A DNA stretch of 64,000 nucleotides from Acinetobacter nosocomialis NIPH 2119 (GTDB lineage: Bacteria > Pseudomonadota > Gammaproteobacteria > Pseudomonadales > Moraxellaceae): NCBI RefSeq assembly GCF_000368085.1, contig NZ_KB849239.1:509556-573555 (forward strand), in the 5' to 3' direction. Positions within the stretch are counted from its first letter, which is position 1. The number at the start of each line of letters is the position of its first letter. Both the position numbers and the translations under genes were made by a program. The notes beneath the pieces are model-generated. The model did no database searches. It was not told the DNA's origin and was given only the letters and a program-made list of their open reading frames with translations. This document shows, in pieces, positions 15,619 through 24,127 of this stretch.

Positions 15619-16821
15619 TTATTTATTTTTAAAATTTTTAATAATCATCAGAAGGGCAACCAGTGACAATAAGATAATAAAACCAATATAACTATTTGCT
15701 GTACTCATCAGCCCAATTTTACCTACAAAATACCCCGCTAAAATTGCAGGAATACTAAAAGCCAAATAACTTTCAACAAAAAAAGCAGCCATAAGACCCG
15801 CACGTTCTTCAGGAAGCGCCAATGGCATTACACTACGAATGGCCCCCATAAAAGCCGTACCAAAACCAACTCCAGTAATAATAGAACCTAAAAATAGAAC
15901 TACAGCATTGGTTAGGTTAATGGCGATGAATAAGACAATAGCACCGATAGCAATCGAGAGCGTACCGGTTAATAAAATACGGAAATTTGTCGACTTCCTA
16001 AGCGTTAATATACCTATCGCACCGGAAAGGGCGAGCGCCATAAACATAATCCCGTTTAACCATGCCGATGACGTGTGGAAAATTTTTGCCAGTAAAGATG
16101 GCATAAGTGATAGAAAGAAACCACTGACCATCCAAAGTGCAATGTTAATCGGGCTAATACTCAATAAAGCGCTTTTTGTTTGCGGAGGAATGGCCATATT
16201 GGGTTTTAATGAAGCAAGTGCCCCGGATCTTTTTTGTGCAGTTTCTGGAGTAATAAAACTTAAAATGAGTTCACAAATAAGAAGAAAACATAAGAACTCA
16301 AAAACAAGCTGTAAGGGATGGGCAGAGAATTGCAAAATAGAGCAAGTCAGAAATATACCAACAGCCATGCCTATCATTGGCGCAATACTATTAATCAGTG
16401 AGCCGTGAAGTTTACTAAAATCTAAAATTGCTGCCCCTATAGCTGAAACAGCAAGCCCTGTTGCGATTCCTTGTAGGCCTCGTGCAATAAATAACATTGA
16501 AACATCTGAAGCAAATAAGAAAAAGCTCATTGAAATAATTTGCAGAGAAATAGCTGCAATAATAACCGGGCGGCGTCCAATATAGTCAGACAAAGAACCA
16601 ATAATGAGCAATGAGCCAAGCAGCGTAAAAGCATAAGTAGCAAAAATCAAAGTCAATGTGACAGGTGAGAATTGCCAAAGCTGTTGGTATAGGCGGTAGA
16701 GTGGTGTCGGTGCACTAGATGCAGCCATAAATGTCATGAGCGTGATGGTATTAAGTGTCAAAGCACTTGCCGCATCTAATTGAAAAACAGCTCTTGACCG
16801 TTTTGAACTTGAATTGTTCAT
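15619..16821 (-). CDS. MFS exporter
   Basis: A 400-residue major facilitator with twelve predicted membrane segments. The loop after segment 2 (G-S-L-S-D-Y-I-G-R-R-P-V) is the classic MFS motif A, and the fourth segment has R-G-L-Q-G-I-A-T-G. Sequence and gene order suggest a drug or metabolite exporter. It is divergent from a TetR-family gene. Two similar inverted repeats between them (16836-16860 and 16871-16901) suggest that the TetR protein represses it. The substrate cannot be told. Confidence 0.85.
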   Translation of the reverse strand: MNNSSSKRSRAVFQLDAASALTLNTITLMTFMAASSAPTPLYRLYQQLWQFSPVTLTLIFATYAFTLLGSLLIIGSLSDYIGRRPVIIAAISLQIISMSFFLFASDVSMLFIARGLQGIATGLAVSAIGAAILDFSKLHGSLINSIAPMIGMAVGIFLTCSILQFSAHPLQLVFEFLCFLLICELILSFITPETAQKRSGALASLKPNMAIPPQTKSALLSISPINIALWMVSGFFLSLMPSLLAKIFHTSSAWLNGIMFMALALSGAIGILTLRKSTNFRILLTGTLSIAIGAIVLFIAINLTNAVVLFLGSIITGVGFGTAFMGAIRSVMPLALPEERAGLMAAFFVESYLAFSIPAILAGYFVGKIGLMSTANSYIGFIILLSLVALLMIIKNFKNK

Positions 16822-16835
16822 AGAATATGAATAAC

Positions 16836-16860
16836 ATAAAAGCGAATATTTAGCTTTTAT
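16836..16860. promoter_or_regulatory. Candidate TetR operator 1
   Basis: Perfect inverted repeat ATAAAAGC-N9-GCTTTTAT, starting 15 bases upstream of the MFS start codon. It shares the core AAAGC-N9-GCTTT with the neighbouring repeat at 16871-16901. Confidence 0.5.
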
Positions 16861-16870
16861 ACATTATTTT

Positions 16871-16901
16871 TACACTAAAGCAAATCCTTAGCTTTAGTGT
16901 A
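16871..16901. promoter_or_regulatory. Candidate TetR operator 2
   Basis: Perfect 11-base inverted repeat TACACTAAAGC-N9-GCTTTAGTGTA in the middle of the MFS/TetR divergent promoter. Its centre is 38 bases from that of operator 1 and it has the same 9-base spacer. Confidence 0.6.
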
Positions 16902-16958
16902 TTTTGTATATAGATATAAATATTTATAAATTTTTCGAGACCTTTACAGAGTTTATAA

Positions 16959-17516
16959 ATGGCAAAAGTTGTTACTGGATTACGCCCTGGTGGCCGTAGC
17001 GAAAGAATACAAACCGCGGTACATAATGCTGTAAAAGAATTACAAAAAGATTTCGAGCAAAGCCAGATTACCATTCCAATGATCGCTTCACAGGCGGGAG
17101 TAACACCTTCAACCATTTATCGTCGATGGGGAGACATCAATCAGTTATTTTCAGATGTAGCTTTAAATGAACTTAAACCTGATATGGAACCCAAAGATTT
17201 AGGTTCGTTTAAACAAGATATCACAGCATGGGTTGAGCAATATTTTGAAGAATATGCTTCCGAGGTGGGACAAGATTTATTACGAGATGTTCTGTATACA
17301 TCAAATTCGGATTCTAATGCACGTATGTGCGAAAGTTTAATTATTCAGCAACTCGACATTATTCAAAATCGTGCAAAATTACGAAATGAGTTCACTATAC
17401 CAAACCAAGAAATTATCGAAACTGTAATTGCACCCATGTTATTTCGGATTCTATTTACTAATCAGGAATTAAATTTAGATTATGTACGTAGTCTTTTAAA
17501 ACGCCTATTTATTTAA
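16959..17516 (+). CDS. TetR/AcrR family transcriptional regulator
   Basis: A 185-residue repressor. The N-terminal helix-turn-helix is clear (I-T-I-P-M-I-A-S-Q-A-G-V-T-P-S-T-I-Y-R-R-W-G, residues about 37-58). The rest is a helical ligand-binding domain of the TetR_C type with no recognisable ligand signature. It is divergent from the MFS exporter and two matching palindromes lie between them, so it probably controls the exporter and itself. Confidence 0.88.
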   Translation: MAKVVTGLRPGGRSERIQTAVHNAVKELQKDFEQSQITIPMIASQAGVTPSTIYRRWGDINQLFSDVALNELKPDMEPKDLGSFKQDITAWVEQYFEEYASEVGQDLLRDVLYTSNSDSNARMCESLIIQQLDIIQNRAKLRNEFTIPNQEIIETVIAPMLFRILFTNQELNLDYVRSLLKRLFI

Positions 17517-17996
17517 AATCATAGAAATATGTTTGTCTTTTTAGTTAAAAATGGCTCATTTAATTAGCCTAAGCATATAGGTTTTTGTTTTTATTAAACA
17601 ATTATATATCAATATTTCTTATTATTTAAAAATTAAATTCTCATAATTTAGAATAAATATGAATTTATTTTAATCATTTATTTTTGAAATGATGATTTTA
17701 TTCATTGTAAAATTAATACTGAAAGCATTCAAGGAAGTTTTAAATAATATAAATCATATAATAAACATATGGTTATCTGGAATTTTAATTATTTTTAAGA
17801 AATTTAATTTTTTAAAAATTCCGTAAAATAATTGTTTTGTATACAAAAATATACATGATTTTTGAATTTAACATTTTTTAAATTTATGACACAGGGTGTT
17901 TTTTATTCTTTACAATGGCTTCACTTCCTTTAAAGCAGCTTGTGGTGCACGCTTTATATTTTATTTTTTTATCCCCATCGAACAGGTATTTAGATA
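17517..17996. other. A+T-rich promoter region of dctA
   Basis: This 480-base stretch is very A+T-rich and has no coding frame I would support. The only striking element is the palindrome at 17835-17848. The 50 bases before dctA contain several short repeats around GTGCAC but no clear ribosome binding site. Confidence 0.4.
17835..17848. promoter_or_regulatory. Palindrome TTTTGTATACAAAA (GntR/FadR-type site)
   Basis: A perfect 14-base palindrome 149 bases upstream of dctA. TTGTATACAA-like sites are typical of the FadR subfamily of GntR regulators. No GntR gene is in the window, so any regulator would be encoded elsewhere. Confidence 0.4.
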
Positions 17997-19295
17997 ATGG
18001 ATTTCAATACCCTTGACCAAGAAACGGTACAGAAAAAACAGAAGTTTCACCAAATTTTGTATGTACAGGTCATTTTTGCAATTATTTTAGGCGTTTTAAT
18101 AGGTCATTTTTACCCTGAACTTGGACAAAGCTTAAAACCGCTTGGTGATGCATTCATCAAGATCGTTAAAATGATTATTGCTCCCGTAATCTTTTTGACC
18201 GTGGTTACTGGTATTGCCAGCATGACGAACATGAGTCGAGTTGGACGTGTGACTGGTAAAGCTATGCTATATTTCATTACTTTCTCAAGTCTTGCACTTG
18301 TGGTTGGTATGATTGTGGCAAACATCATTCAACCTGGTAAAGGCTTAAATATTGATCCAGCGACCTTAGTCAGCGATAAAGTAAATACTTACGTTGAGAA
18401 GGCTCATGCTACCAATATTACTGACTTCTTCATGAATATTATCCCGCAAACCCTGGTAAGTCCGCTTGCTGGTGGTGAAATCTTGCAGGTTCTATTTGTG
18501 GCGGTGTTATTTGGTATTTCTTTAGCTGCTTTAGGTGATCGTGCGCGTCCAATCACTGATTTCCTAAATAACCTTACTGCTCCAGTTTTCTACTTGGTTG
18601 GCATGTTAATGAAACTTGCGCCAATTGGTGCTTTTGGGGCTATGGCATTTACTATCGGCGCATATGGGATCGAATCAATTGGTAATCTATTACTGTTGAT
18701 TATGACTTTCTATATTACAGCTGTGCTGTTTGTATTAATTGTTCTAGGTGCTGTGGCGCGCTATAACGGCTTTTCAATTATTGCTTTGATTCGTTATATC
18801 AAAGACGAGCTCTGGTTGGTTTTAGGTACAAGTTCATCTGAAGCTGCTTTACCTTCCCTCATGGATAAAATGCAAAAAGCAGGTTGCGAAAAATCTGTAG
18901 TGGGCTTAGTCATTCCTACAGGTTACTCATTTAACCTTGATGGTACTAATATTTATATGACCATGGCCGCTTTATTTATTGCACAAGCATGTAATGTAGA
19001 CTTATCCATTAGTGAACAGCTTGCATTACTTTTAGTGGCAATGGTGAGTTCAAAAGGTGCAGCAGGGGTAACGGGCGCAGGCTTTATTACACTGGCCGCT
19101 ACTTTGTCGGTTGTTCCATCTGTACCAGTGGCAGGTATGGCGCTAATTTTAGGTATTGACCGTTTTATGTCTGAGTGTCGTGCTTTAACTAATTTAATTG
19201 GTAATGCATGTGCAACAATTGTTGTTGCTCGTTGGGACAAAGCTCTGGACAAGGACGTTCTAGATAAAGCATTAGGAAAATCTAAAACGAATTAA
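17997..19295 (+). CDS. dctA: C4-dicarboxylate/proton symporter DctA
   Basis: A 432-residue secondary transporter of the dicarboxylate/amino acid:cation symporter family. Its two re-entrant signatures are textbook: [10 protein letters not shown] near residue 281 and [11 protein letters not shown] near residue 306. Wording and length fit DctA, which imports succinate, fumarate and malate, better than GltP. It is a single gene followed by a long hairpin terminator. Confidence 0.87.
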   Translation: MDFNTLDQETVQKKQKFHQILYVQVIFAIILGVLIGHFYPELGQSLKPLGDAFIKIVKMIIAPVIFLTVVTGIASMTNMSRVGRVTGKAMLYFITFSSLALVVGMIVANIIQPGKGLNIDPATLVSDKVNTYVEKAHATNITDFFMNIIPQTLVSPLAGGEILQVLFVAVLFGISLAALGDRARPITDFLNNLTAPVFYLVGMLMKLAPIGAFGAMAFTIGAYGIESIGNLLLLIMTFYITAVLFVLIVLGAVARYNGFSIIALIRYIKDELWLVLGTSSSEAALPSLMDKMQKAGCEKSVVGLVIPTGYSFNLDGTNIYMTMAALFIAQACNVDLSISEQLALLLVAMVSSKGAAGVTGAGFITLAATLSVVPSVPVAGMALILGIDRFMSECRALTNLIGNACATIVVARWDKALDKDVLDKALGKSKTN

Positions 19296-19322
19296 TTATT
19301 TAAAATTTTAATTCGAAATAAA

Positions 19323-19376
19323 AAACCTGTAGCAATTGGCAATTTGGGAGAGGCGCCATGCTACAGGTTTTATTTT
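19323..19376 (+). terminator. dctA terminator
   Basis: Perfect 12-base-pair stem AAACCTGTAGCA/TGCTACAGGTTT (19323-19334 with 19359-19370), extended by an inner TGGC/GCCA pairing and followed by TATTTTAT. It starts 28 bases after the dctA stop. Confidence 0.8.
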
Positions 19377-19537
19377 ATCTAGTCGAAAATTTAATTTAAA
19401 AAAACTATCTTCTATATAAATGCTTAATTATGGGAGGTCAGTATAAAATTTCTCACAAACTCTCATATAGATCTACTTATGAAGTAGAACTTTTGAGGTG
19501 CCTATACTAAAAATAGTATATGCAAAACAGCTCAAGC

Positions 19538-19741
19538 TTACGCTTTTAAGTGATCCTCAAACTCTTCACCTAATTGCATCGCTAAGGCATTACCAGCCAA
19601 ATCACACGTGACTAAACCATATTCTTTTTTAAAACTGAAAGTGAAACCTTTTCCATCGGCAAGATTTTTAACCGAATATCCTAATTTTTCTAACCAAATA
19701 CGGAACGCAATTAAATTTTTAGCTTTAACAACCTTTTTCAC
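19538..19741 (-). CDS. Small hypothetical protein, 67 residues
   Basis: I do not recognise a family. The protein is compact and charged, starts M-K-K-V-V-K-A-K, and has an alternating pattern (R-I-W-L-E-K-L-G-Y-S-V-K, then G-K-G-F-T-F-S-F) that looks like a small folded alpha/beta protein. It has no signal peptide or membrane segment. AAGGAG lies upstream (complement of 19750-19755). It is flanked by terminators and long A+T-rich gaps, so it is transcribed alone. Confidence 0.6.
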   Translation of the reverse strand: MKKVVKAKNLIAFRIWLEKLGYSVKNLADGKGFTFSFKKEYGLVTCDLAGNALAMQLGEEFEDHLKA

Positions 19742-20096
19742 GTGAGAACTCCTTCTATCCGTGTCTTACACCTTATTTATTAATAGGGATTTACTAGGAT
19801 TTTTTAAAGGGGGAAAACTTTGTTTTATTTTGCAACTTGTAAAAAAAGTAATAGAGATAAACCAATCTTCTTCATTTTATGAATTTATTCAGTTTTTGTG
19901 TAATCATTTTTATCACTAATAAAATTTAACTATTTAATTTTTATAATTATTTTAAAATATAAGAATTAGAGTAAATTTTAATCAAAAAAAATTAATTTAA
20001 AATCAATAAATGTAAAAAATAATTTCACGAAACATGCCTTATTCAAAAAGATACAGTTCTTAAAATTAAACTGTATCTTTATATAAAGCCAAAAAA
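19742..20096. other. A+T-rich gap
   Basis: This 355-base gap separates the small hypothetical gene from gloB. Apart from the gloB terminator at its right end and the promoter that must drive the small gene at its left end, I see nothing in it. Confidence 0.4.
20047..20080 (-). terminator. gloB terminator
   Basis: Perfect 12-base-pair stem AAAGATACAGTT/AACTGTATCTTT. On the minus strand it is followed by a T-run just after the gloB stop at 20097. Confidence 0.8.
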
Positions 20097-20828
20097 TTAG
20101 AAATTATCTTTTAAACTACGTAATTGAGCGAACTCATCTACACTTTCAGCACGTAAAAATGGATTGGTTGCCAACTCAAGTTCAATACTACTTGGTAGGG
20201 TAATTTTACCTTCCGTGCGAAGCTTACGAACTTGTTCTGCACGTTCTTGTAAGGCATGATTTTCAGGTTCTACGCTTAAAGCAAACTCAGCATTAGAAAG
20301 CGTATATTCATGTGTGCAATAGACTTTAGTTGTGGTTGGAAGGGCAGCAAGTCGATTTAAAGAGTGATACATTTGTTCTGCCGTACCTTCAAATAGTCGG
20401 CCACATCCCATTGCAAACAAAGTATCTCCACAAAAGAGCGCATTCAACTCTTCAATAAAATAAACAATGTGTCCTAAGGTATGACCAGGTGTCGCAATAA
20501 TCTCTGCTTTTAAATCATTAAACTTTAGATGGTCATCATGTTGAAGGGGATGGGTAATACCAGGAATTTTACTTAATTCGTCTCTTGGACCATATACAGC
20601 TAGAGTGGAATTTGCCATTAAATCTGCAACGCCACCAATATGATCTTTATGCCAATGTGTAAGCCAAATTTGCTTTAAAGTTAAATGATGCTCATCACAA
20701 AATTGAGTGACTAACTCAGCTTCTGTTGGATCAACTGCAACAGCTTCATGAGTTTCAGTATCTTCTAAAATCCAGATATAGTTTTGTAGGGCATTTTGCA
20801 CATCAATAAAATGAATTCTATAACGCAT
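20097..20828 (-). CDS. gloB: Hydroxyacylglutathione hydrolase (glyoxalase II)
   Basis: A 243-residue metallo-beta-lactamase-fold enzyme that hydrolyses S-lactoylglutathione to lactate and glutathione, the second step of methylglyoxal detoxification. The metal site THWHKDH is at residues 57-63. Further ligands are in A-T-P-G-H-T-L-G-H and F-C-G-D-T-L-F, and C-T-H-E-Y-T gives the last histidine. Length fits the family. It is a single cytosolic gene with its own terminator. Confidence 0.93.
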   Translation of the reverse strand: MRYRIHFIDVQNALQNYIWILEDTETHEAVAVDPTEAELVTQFCDEHHLTLKQIWLTHWHKDHIGGVADLMANSTLAVYGPRDELSKIPGITHPLQHDDHLKFNDLKAEIIATPGHTLGHIVYFIEELNALFCGDTLFAMGCGRLFEGTAEQMYHSLNRLAALPTTTKVYCTHEYTLSNAEFALSVEPENHALQERAEQVRKLRTEGKITLPSSIELELATNPFLRAESVDEFAQLRSLKDNF

Positions 20829-20945
20829 TGTTTTTATCCTGAAACTAAATCCAAAGAGTAAATGATTAATCGCTAATTCTGATGATAACAGAAAATGCTA
20901 TTAAGCCACGTACTGAACTGTTTGATGACAAAAACTTCTAAAAAC

Positions 20946-20972
20946 AAAAAAAGCCCCCGTTTAGGGAGCTTT
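20946..20972 (-). terminator. metI terminator
   Basis: On the minus strand a stem AAAGC-T-CCC / GGG-G-GCTTT with one mismatch and a five-base loop is followed by a run of seven T's, 20 bases after the metI stop. Confidence 0.75.
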
Positions 20973-20990
20973 GATTTGTATATAAATGAT

Positions 20991-21686
20991 TTAACGTATC
21001 TTAGAGAGCCAGTTGCCCAAAGTCTGTACAATCTGTACTAAGAGCAAGAGGATAATCACTGTTAAAATTACGACACTTGTATCAAAACGTTGATAACCAT
21101 AAGAAATTGCTAAGTCACCAATACCACCAGCACCAACCGCACCAGCCATAGCAGTCGCGCCGATAAGGCTAATCGTAGCAGTTGTTAAGTTCAAAATAAG
21201 AGAACTACGAGCTTCAGGTAAAATAAAGCGTGAAATAATCTGCCAAGGCGTTGCACCCATTGCTTGAGCAGATTCGATAATTCCTTCATTTACTTCAAGT
21301 AGGGAAGTTTCAATAAGTCGGCCCATATATGGTCCAACATAAATCGTTAAAGGAACGATTGCCGCCCATGTACCAATCGAAGTACCTACCAAGAACTTTG
21401 TAAGTGGAATAACTGCAATAAGTAAAATAATAAATGGCAGAGAACGCAATGCATTTACAATTGGGTTAAGCAAATGATAAATGAATTTGTTTGGTAAGAT
21501 CCCTTCAGGGCGAGTTACAAGCAGAATAATGCCTTGGATGAAGCCCCAAATACCACCAAATATAAGTGCAAAGAACACCATATTAAAGGTTTCTTGTAAT
21601 GCAGTTACAAACTGGTCCATAGAAAGGGAACTTTGCCAGAAAGGCTGAGTAAGTTCAGTTAACCATTGTACGATTAAATCTCTCAT
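20991..21686 (-). CDS. metI: Methionine ABC transporter permease MetI
   Basis: A 231-residue inner-membrane permease with about five to six transmembrane segments. It carries the permease coupling loop around E-S-A-Q-A-M-G-A-T-P-W-Q-I and the MetI-type segment G-A-V-G-A-G-G-I-G-D-L. It imports D- and L-methionine with MetN and MetQ. Its start overlaps the metN stop by four bases, and it is last in the metQ-metN-metI order on this strand. Confidence 0.93.
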   Translation of the reverse strand: MRDLIVQWLTELTQPFWQSSLSMDQFVTALQETFNMVFFALIFGGIWGFIQGIILLVTRPEGILPNKFIYHLLNPIVNALRSLPFIILLIAVIPLTKFLVGTSIGTWAAIVPLTIYVGPYMGRLIETSLLEVNEGIIESAQAMGATPWQIISRFILPEARSSLILNLTTATISLIGATAMAGAVGAGGIGDLAISYGYQRFDTSVVILTVIILLLLVQIVQTLGNWLSKIR

Positions 21687-22708
21687 ACTTGATCTCCTGA
21701 TTGAACTACGCTCACTTCATTTTTCTCTAAAAACTCAATCGCTTGACTGATCAACTGCGGATCACCTAAAAGCTGTACAAACATTTGACCAATCACTGTG
21801 CCATTAATTTCAGTCATATTGGCAAATAAGATATTTAAACTAATATCATATTGTTTAATAAGTGACTGAATTACAGGTTCTTGAGCCGAACGTCCTAAGA
21901 ATTGTAGGCAATAGATGCTGTGGTGATGCTGATTTTCTAATTGATTTAGAATGTTAACTGGTAACTGCTGATGTAAAACAGTTTGTATAAAGTTTTTAGT
22001 TGTTGGATGCTGAGGATTACTAAAAATATCAATAGTTGAGCCTTGCTCAATCACTTTACCAGCTTCCATAACTGCAACATGGTCACAAATAGATTCAATG
22101 ACATCCATTTCATGAGTAACCATAACAATTGTGATTTTCTGTTCTTGATTGATTTTCTTTAAAAGCTCTAGAACTGATTGAGTAGTTTGCGGATCTAGTG
22201 CAGATGTGGCTTCATCACATAATAAAATTTTAGGATGGTTTGCTAAAGCACGCGCAATACCAACACGTTGCTTTTGACCGCCAGAGAGTTCATCTGGATA
22301 GGCATCTTTTTTATGCTTAAGATCAATAAACTCTAATAATTCATTTAAACGCTTTTCACGTTCTGCTTTTTTATAATTTAGCAGGCGCATTGGCATTTCG
22401 ATATTTTCAGCAACTGTTTTGGTTTGAAGCAAATTGAAATGCTGAAAAATCATACCAATATTTGCACGCTCCTGACGTAATGAACGTGCATCTAAAGCAG
22501 TGAAGTCCTTTTGATTAATAATAATCTGACCTTCATTTGGTCGTTCGAGTAAATTAATCAGGCGAATTAAAGTACTTTTACCTGCACCACTATAGCCAAT
22601 AATGCCGAAAATACTGCCCTCTGGAATCTCTAAATTGATTTGATCGAGTGCGCGTATGGTTTGGCTTTTGAGCTGATAGTGCTTTGAAATGTTTTTAAAT
22701 TGAATCAT
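21683..22708 (-). CDS. metN: Methionine ABC transporter ATPase MetN
   Basis: A 341-residue ATP-binding subunit. Walker A is G-Y-S-G-A-G-K-S-T, the signature is L-S-G-G-Q-K-Q-R, Walker B is I-L-L-C-D-E-A-T. The C-terminal 90 residues match the NIL domain that senses methionine and shuts the transporter. The start at 22708 (MIQFKNISKHY) is chosen because it fits MetN. The open frame continues 19 codons upstream, but that extension is not family-like. Confidence 0.92.
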   Translation of the reverse strand: MIQFKNISKHYQLKSQTIRALDQINLEIPEGSIFGIIGYSGAGKSTLIRLINLLERPNEGQIIINQKDFTALDARSLRQERANIGMIFQHFNLLQTKTVAENIEMPMRLLNYKKAEREKRLNELLEFIDLKHKKDAYPDELSGGQKQRVGIARALANHPKILLCDEATSALDPQTTQSVLELLKKINQEQKITIVMVTHEMDVIESICDHVAVMEAGKVIEQGSTIDIFSNPQHPTTKNFIQTVLHQQLPVNILNQLENQHHHSIYCLQFLGRSAQEPVIQSLIKQYDISLNILFANMTEINGTVIGQMFVQLLGDPQLISQAIEFLEKNEVSVVQSGDQV

Positions 22709-22783
22709 ATCGTCAGAAACTATGCTTGAAAGAAAAAACAGGCAAAGATAATTTGCCTGTTTCACGTTTGGGCTATTATATTA

Positions 22784-23656
22784 CTATTTAGCTTCTGAGA
22801 GATAGCTGATTGGTTTGTCTACGTCAACTTTTGTTCCACCAAAGTGTTCTTCAATGTATTTTTTAACAGCTGCAGTGTGGTAAAGCTTACCAACTTTTTG
22901 CAAGACAGGATCATTTTTACGTGATTCAGCAGTTGCTAGAACGTTTACACTAATTTTTGAGATTTGATCAATAGGTTCATAGAACATAGAATCTTTGAGT
23001 ACGTTTAAACCTCCCTCGAGTGCTATGGTATTATTTAATACAACTGCATCAAATTCATTTTTAAGACGTAATGCAGTTTCCATTTTGATTGGTTTGATGT
23101 TGATCTTTTTGGGATTTTCGATAACATCAATTGGACTGCCCTGAACAGGATTATAGTCAGCTTTAAGCTTGATTAAGCCAGCAGTTTGTAACAAGAGTAG
23201 CGCACGAGATTCGCTGGCAGCATCATCCGGGATTGAAATAATTGCACCTTCAGGAAGTTCTTCAATTTTTTTGTATTTACTTGAATAAATCCCCATTGGC
23301 TCAATATAAGTGGTAGAAACCGCTGCAATCTTATCCGGGTTTGAATTATTAAATACAGTAAGATAAGAATAAGCTTGGAATGCGTTCAAATCTACTTCTT
23401 TATTTGCAACTGCTGTATTCATTGAAACGGAGTCTGAGAAGTTTTTTACTTCTAACTTCAGTCCAGCAGCTTGGGTTTCAGGTAAAGATGCGATATAACG
23501 CCAAATGTCAGCATCCGAACCTGTAGAGGCAATTACTACCTTTTGTACTTTGGAACTATCATTGTTTTGTTCGGCTTGTTGAGCATTTTCTTGTTTGCTA
23601 CATGCTGTCAATAATACTACTGACATGCTTAAAAAAAGGCTGATCAGCTTTTTCAT
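22784..23656 (-). CDS. metQ: Methionine-binding lipoprotein MetQ/NlpA
   Basis: A 290-residue substrate-binding lipoprotein, with lipobox LTAC and the modified cysteine near residue 19. It has the NlpA-family body: D-L-N-A-F-Q-A-Y-S-Y-L near residue 90, and S-I-P-D-D-A-A-S-E-S-R-A-L-L-L-L in the middle. It delivers methionine to MetNI. It is the promoter-proximal gene of the operon, with metN following about 75 bases after its stop. Confidence 0.9.
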   Translation of the reverse strand: MKKLISLFLSMSVVLLTACSKQENAQQAEQNNDSSKVQKVVIASTGSDADIWRYIASLPETQAAGLKLEVKNFSDSVSMNTAVANKEVDLNAFQAYSYLTVFNNSNPDKIAAVSTTYIEPMGIYSSKYKKIEELPEGAIISIPDDAASESRALLLLQTAGLIKLKADYNPVQGSPIDVIENPKKINIKPIKMETALRLKNEFDAVVLNNTIALEGGLNVLKDSMFYEPIDQISKISVNVLATAESRKNDPVLQKVGKLYHTAAVKKYIEEHFGGTKVDVDKPISYLSEAK

Positions 23657-24127
23657 TTAAAAAAGTCCTGATTAAGATATAGAACAATAACGATTGATCT
23701 ATATCAATATGAAAAAAGAGGAGTTGGAATTACAACTAGTCTAAACTCTGTGATCTTTTTCTGGGGTTCCATAATTTGCTTGCATATTTTGGCTATAACA
23801 GAGGGTAATTGTTTAATAAACAAAAACTGTTTCCCCAAACAGTTCATCCCCAACAGTAGCCAAACGAGCATTCATAAATTTAGAATATTAAAAAACTCTC
23901 TACAGGCATAATTTGTAGAGCAAGTCTTTATGGAAATTATTAAAACAGCAGTGTCTGATGACAGTTACAACTATGTACTAATGATAGCAATAAAAATGTA
24001 GTTGATATAGAGGGCTTTTTTCTATTTGTTGATATCTTAATAAATCTTATAAAAATTTATATCATTTTCTTCTATTGGTGTACAAAATAAAAAAGCTCCC
24101 TAAATAGGAAGCTTTTTTTGCTAACTT
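23657..24127. other. metQ upstream region with three short hairpins
   Basis: A 471-base non-coding stretch. Perfect short inverted repeats occur at 23693-23708 (ATTGAT-CTAT-ATCAAT), 23825-23844 (AACTGTTT-CCCC-AAACAGTT) and 23898-23920 (CTCTACA-N9-TGTAGAG). None matches a SAM riboswitch that I can recognise, and no MetR site (TGAA-N5-TTCA) is evident. It could hold a long leader or a small RNA. Confidence 0.35.
24089..24119 (-). terminator. purD terminator
   Basis: On the minus strand a stem AAGCTTCCTA/TAGGGAGCTT with one mismatch is followed by TTTTTT, about ten bases after the purD stop. Confidence 0.75.

Noticed and set aside
15839-16408. A 189-codon frame opposite the MFS gene.
   Set aside because: It is the complement of membrane-protein codons and has a biased, low-complexity translation. 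The MFS gene is clearly real.
23657-24127. Possible SAM riboswitch upstream of metQ.
   Set aside because: The hairpins are short and separate, with no recognisable SAM-I or SAM-II core. Reported only as unexplained structure.
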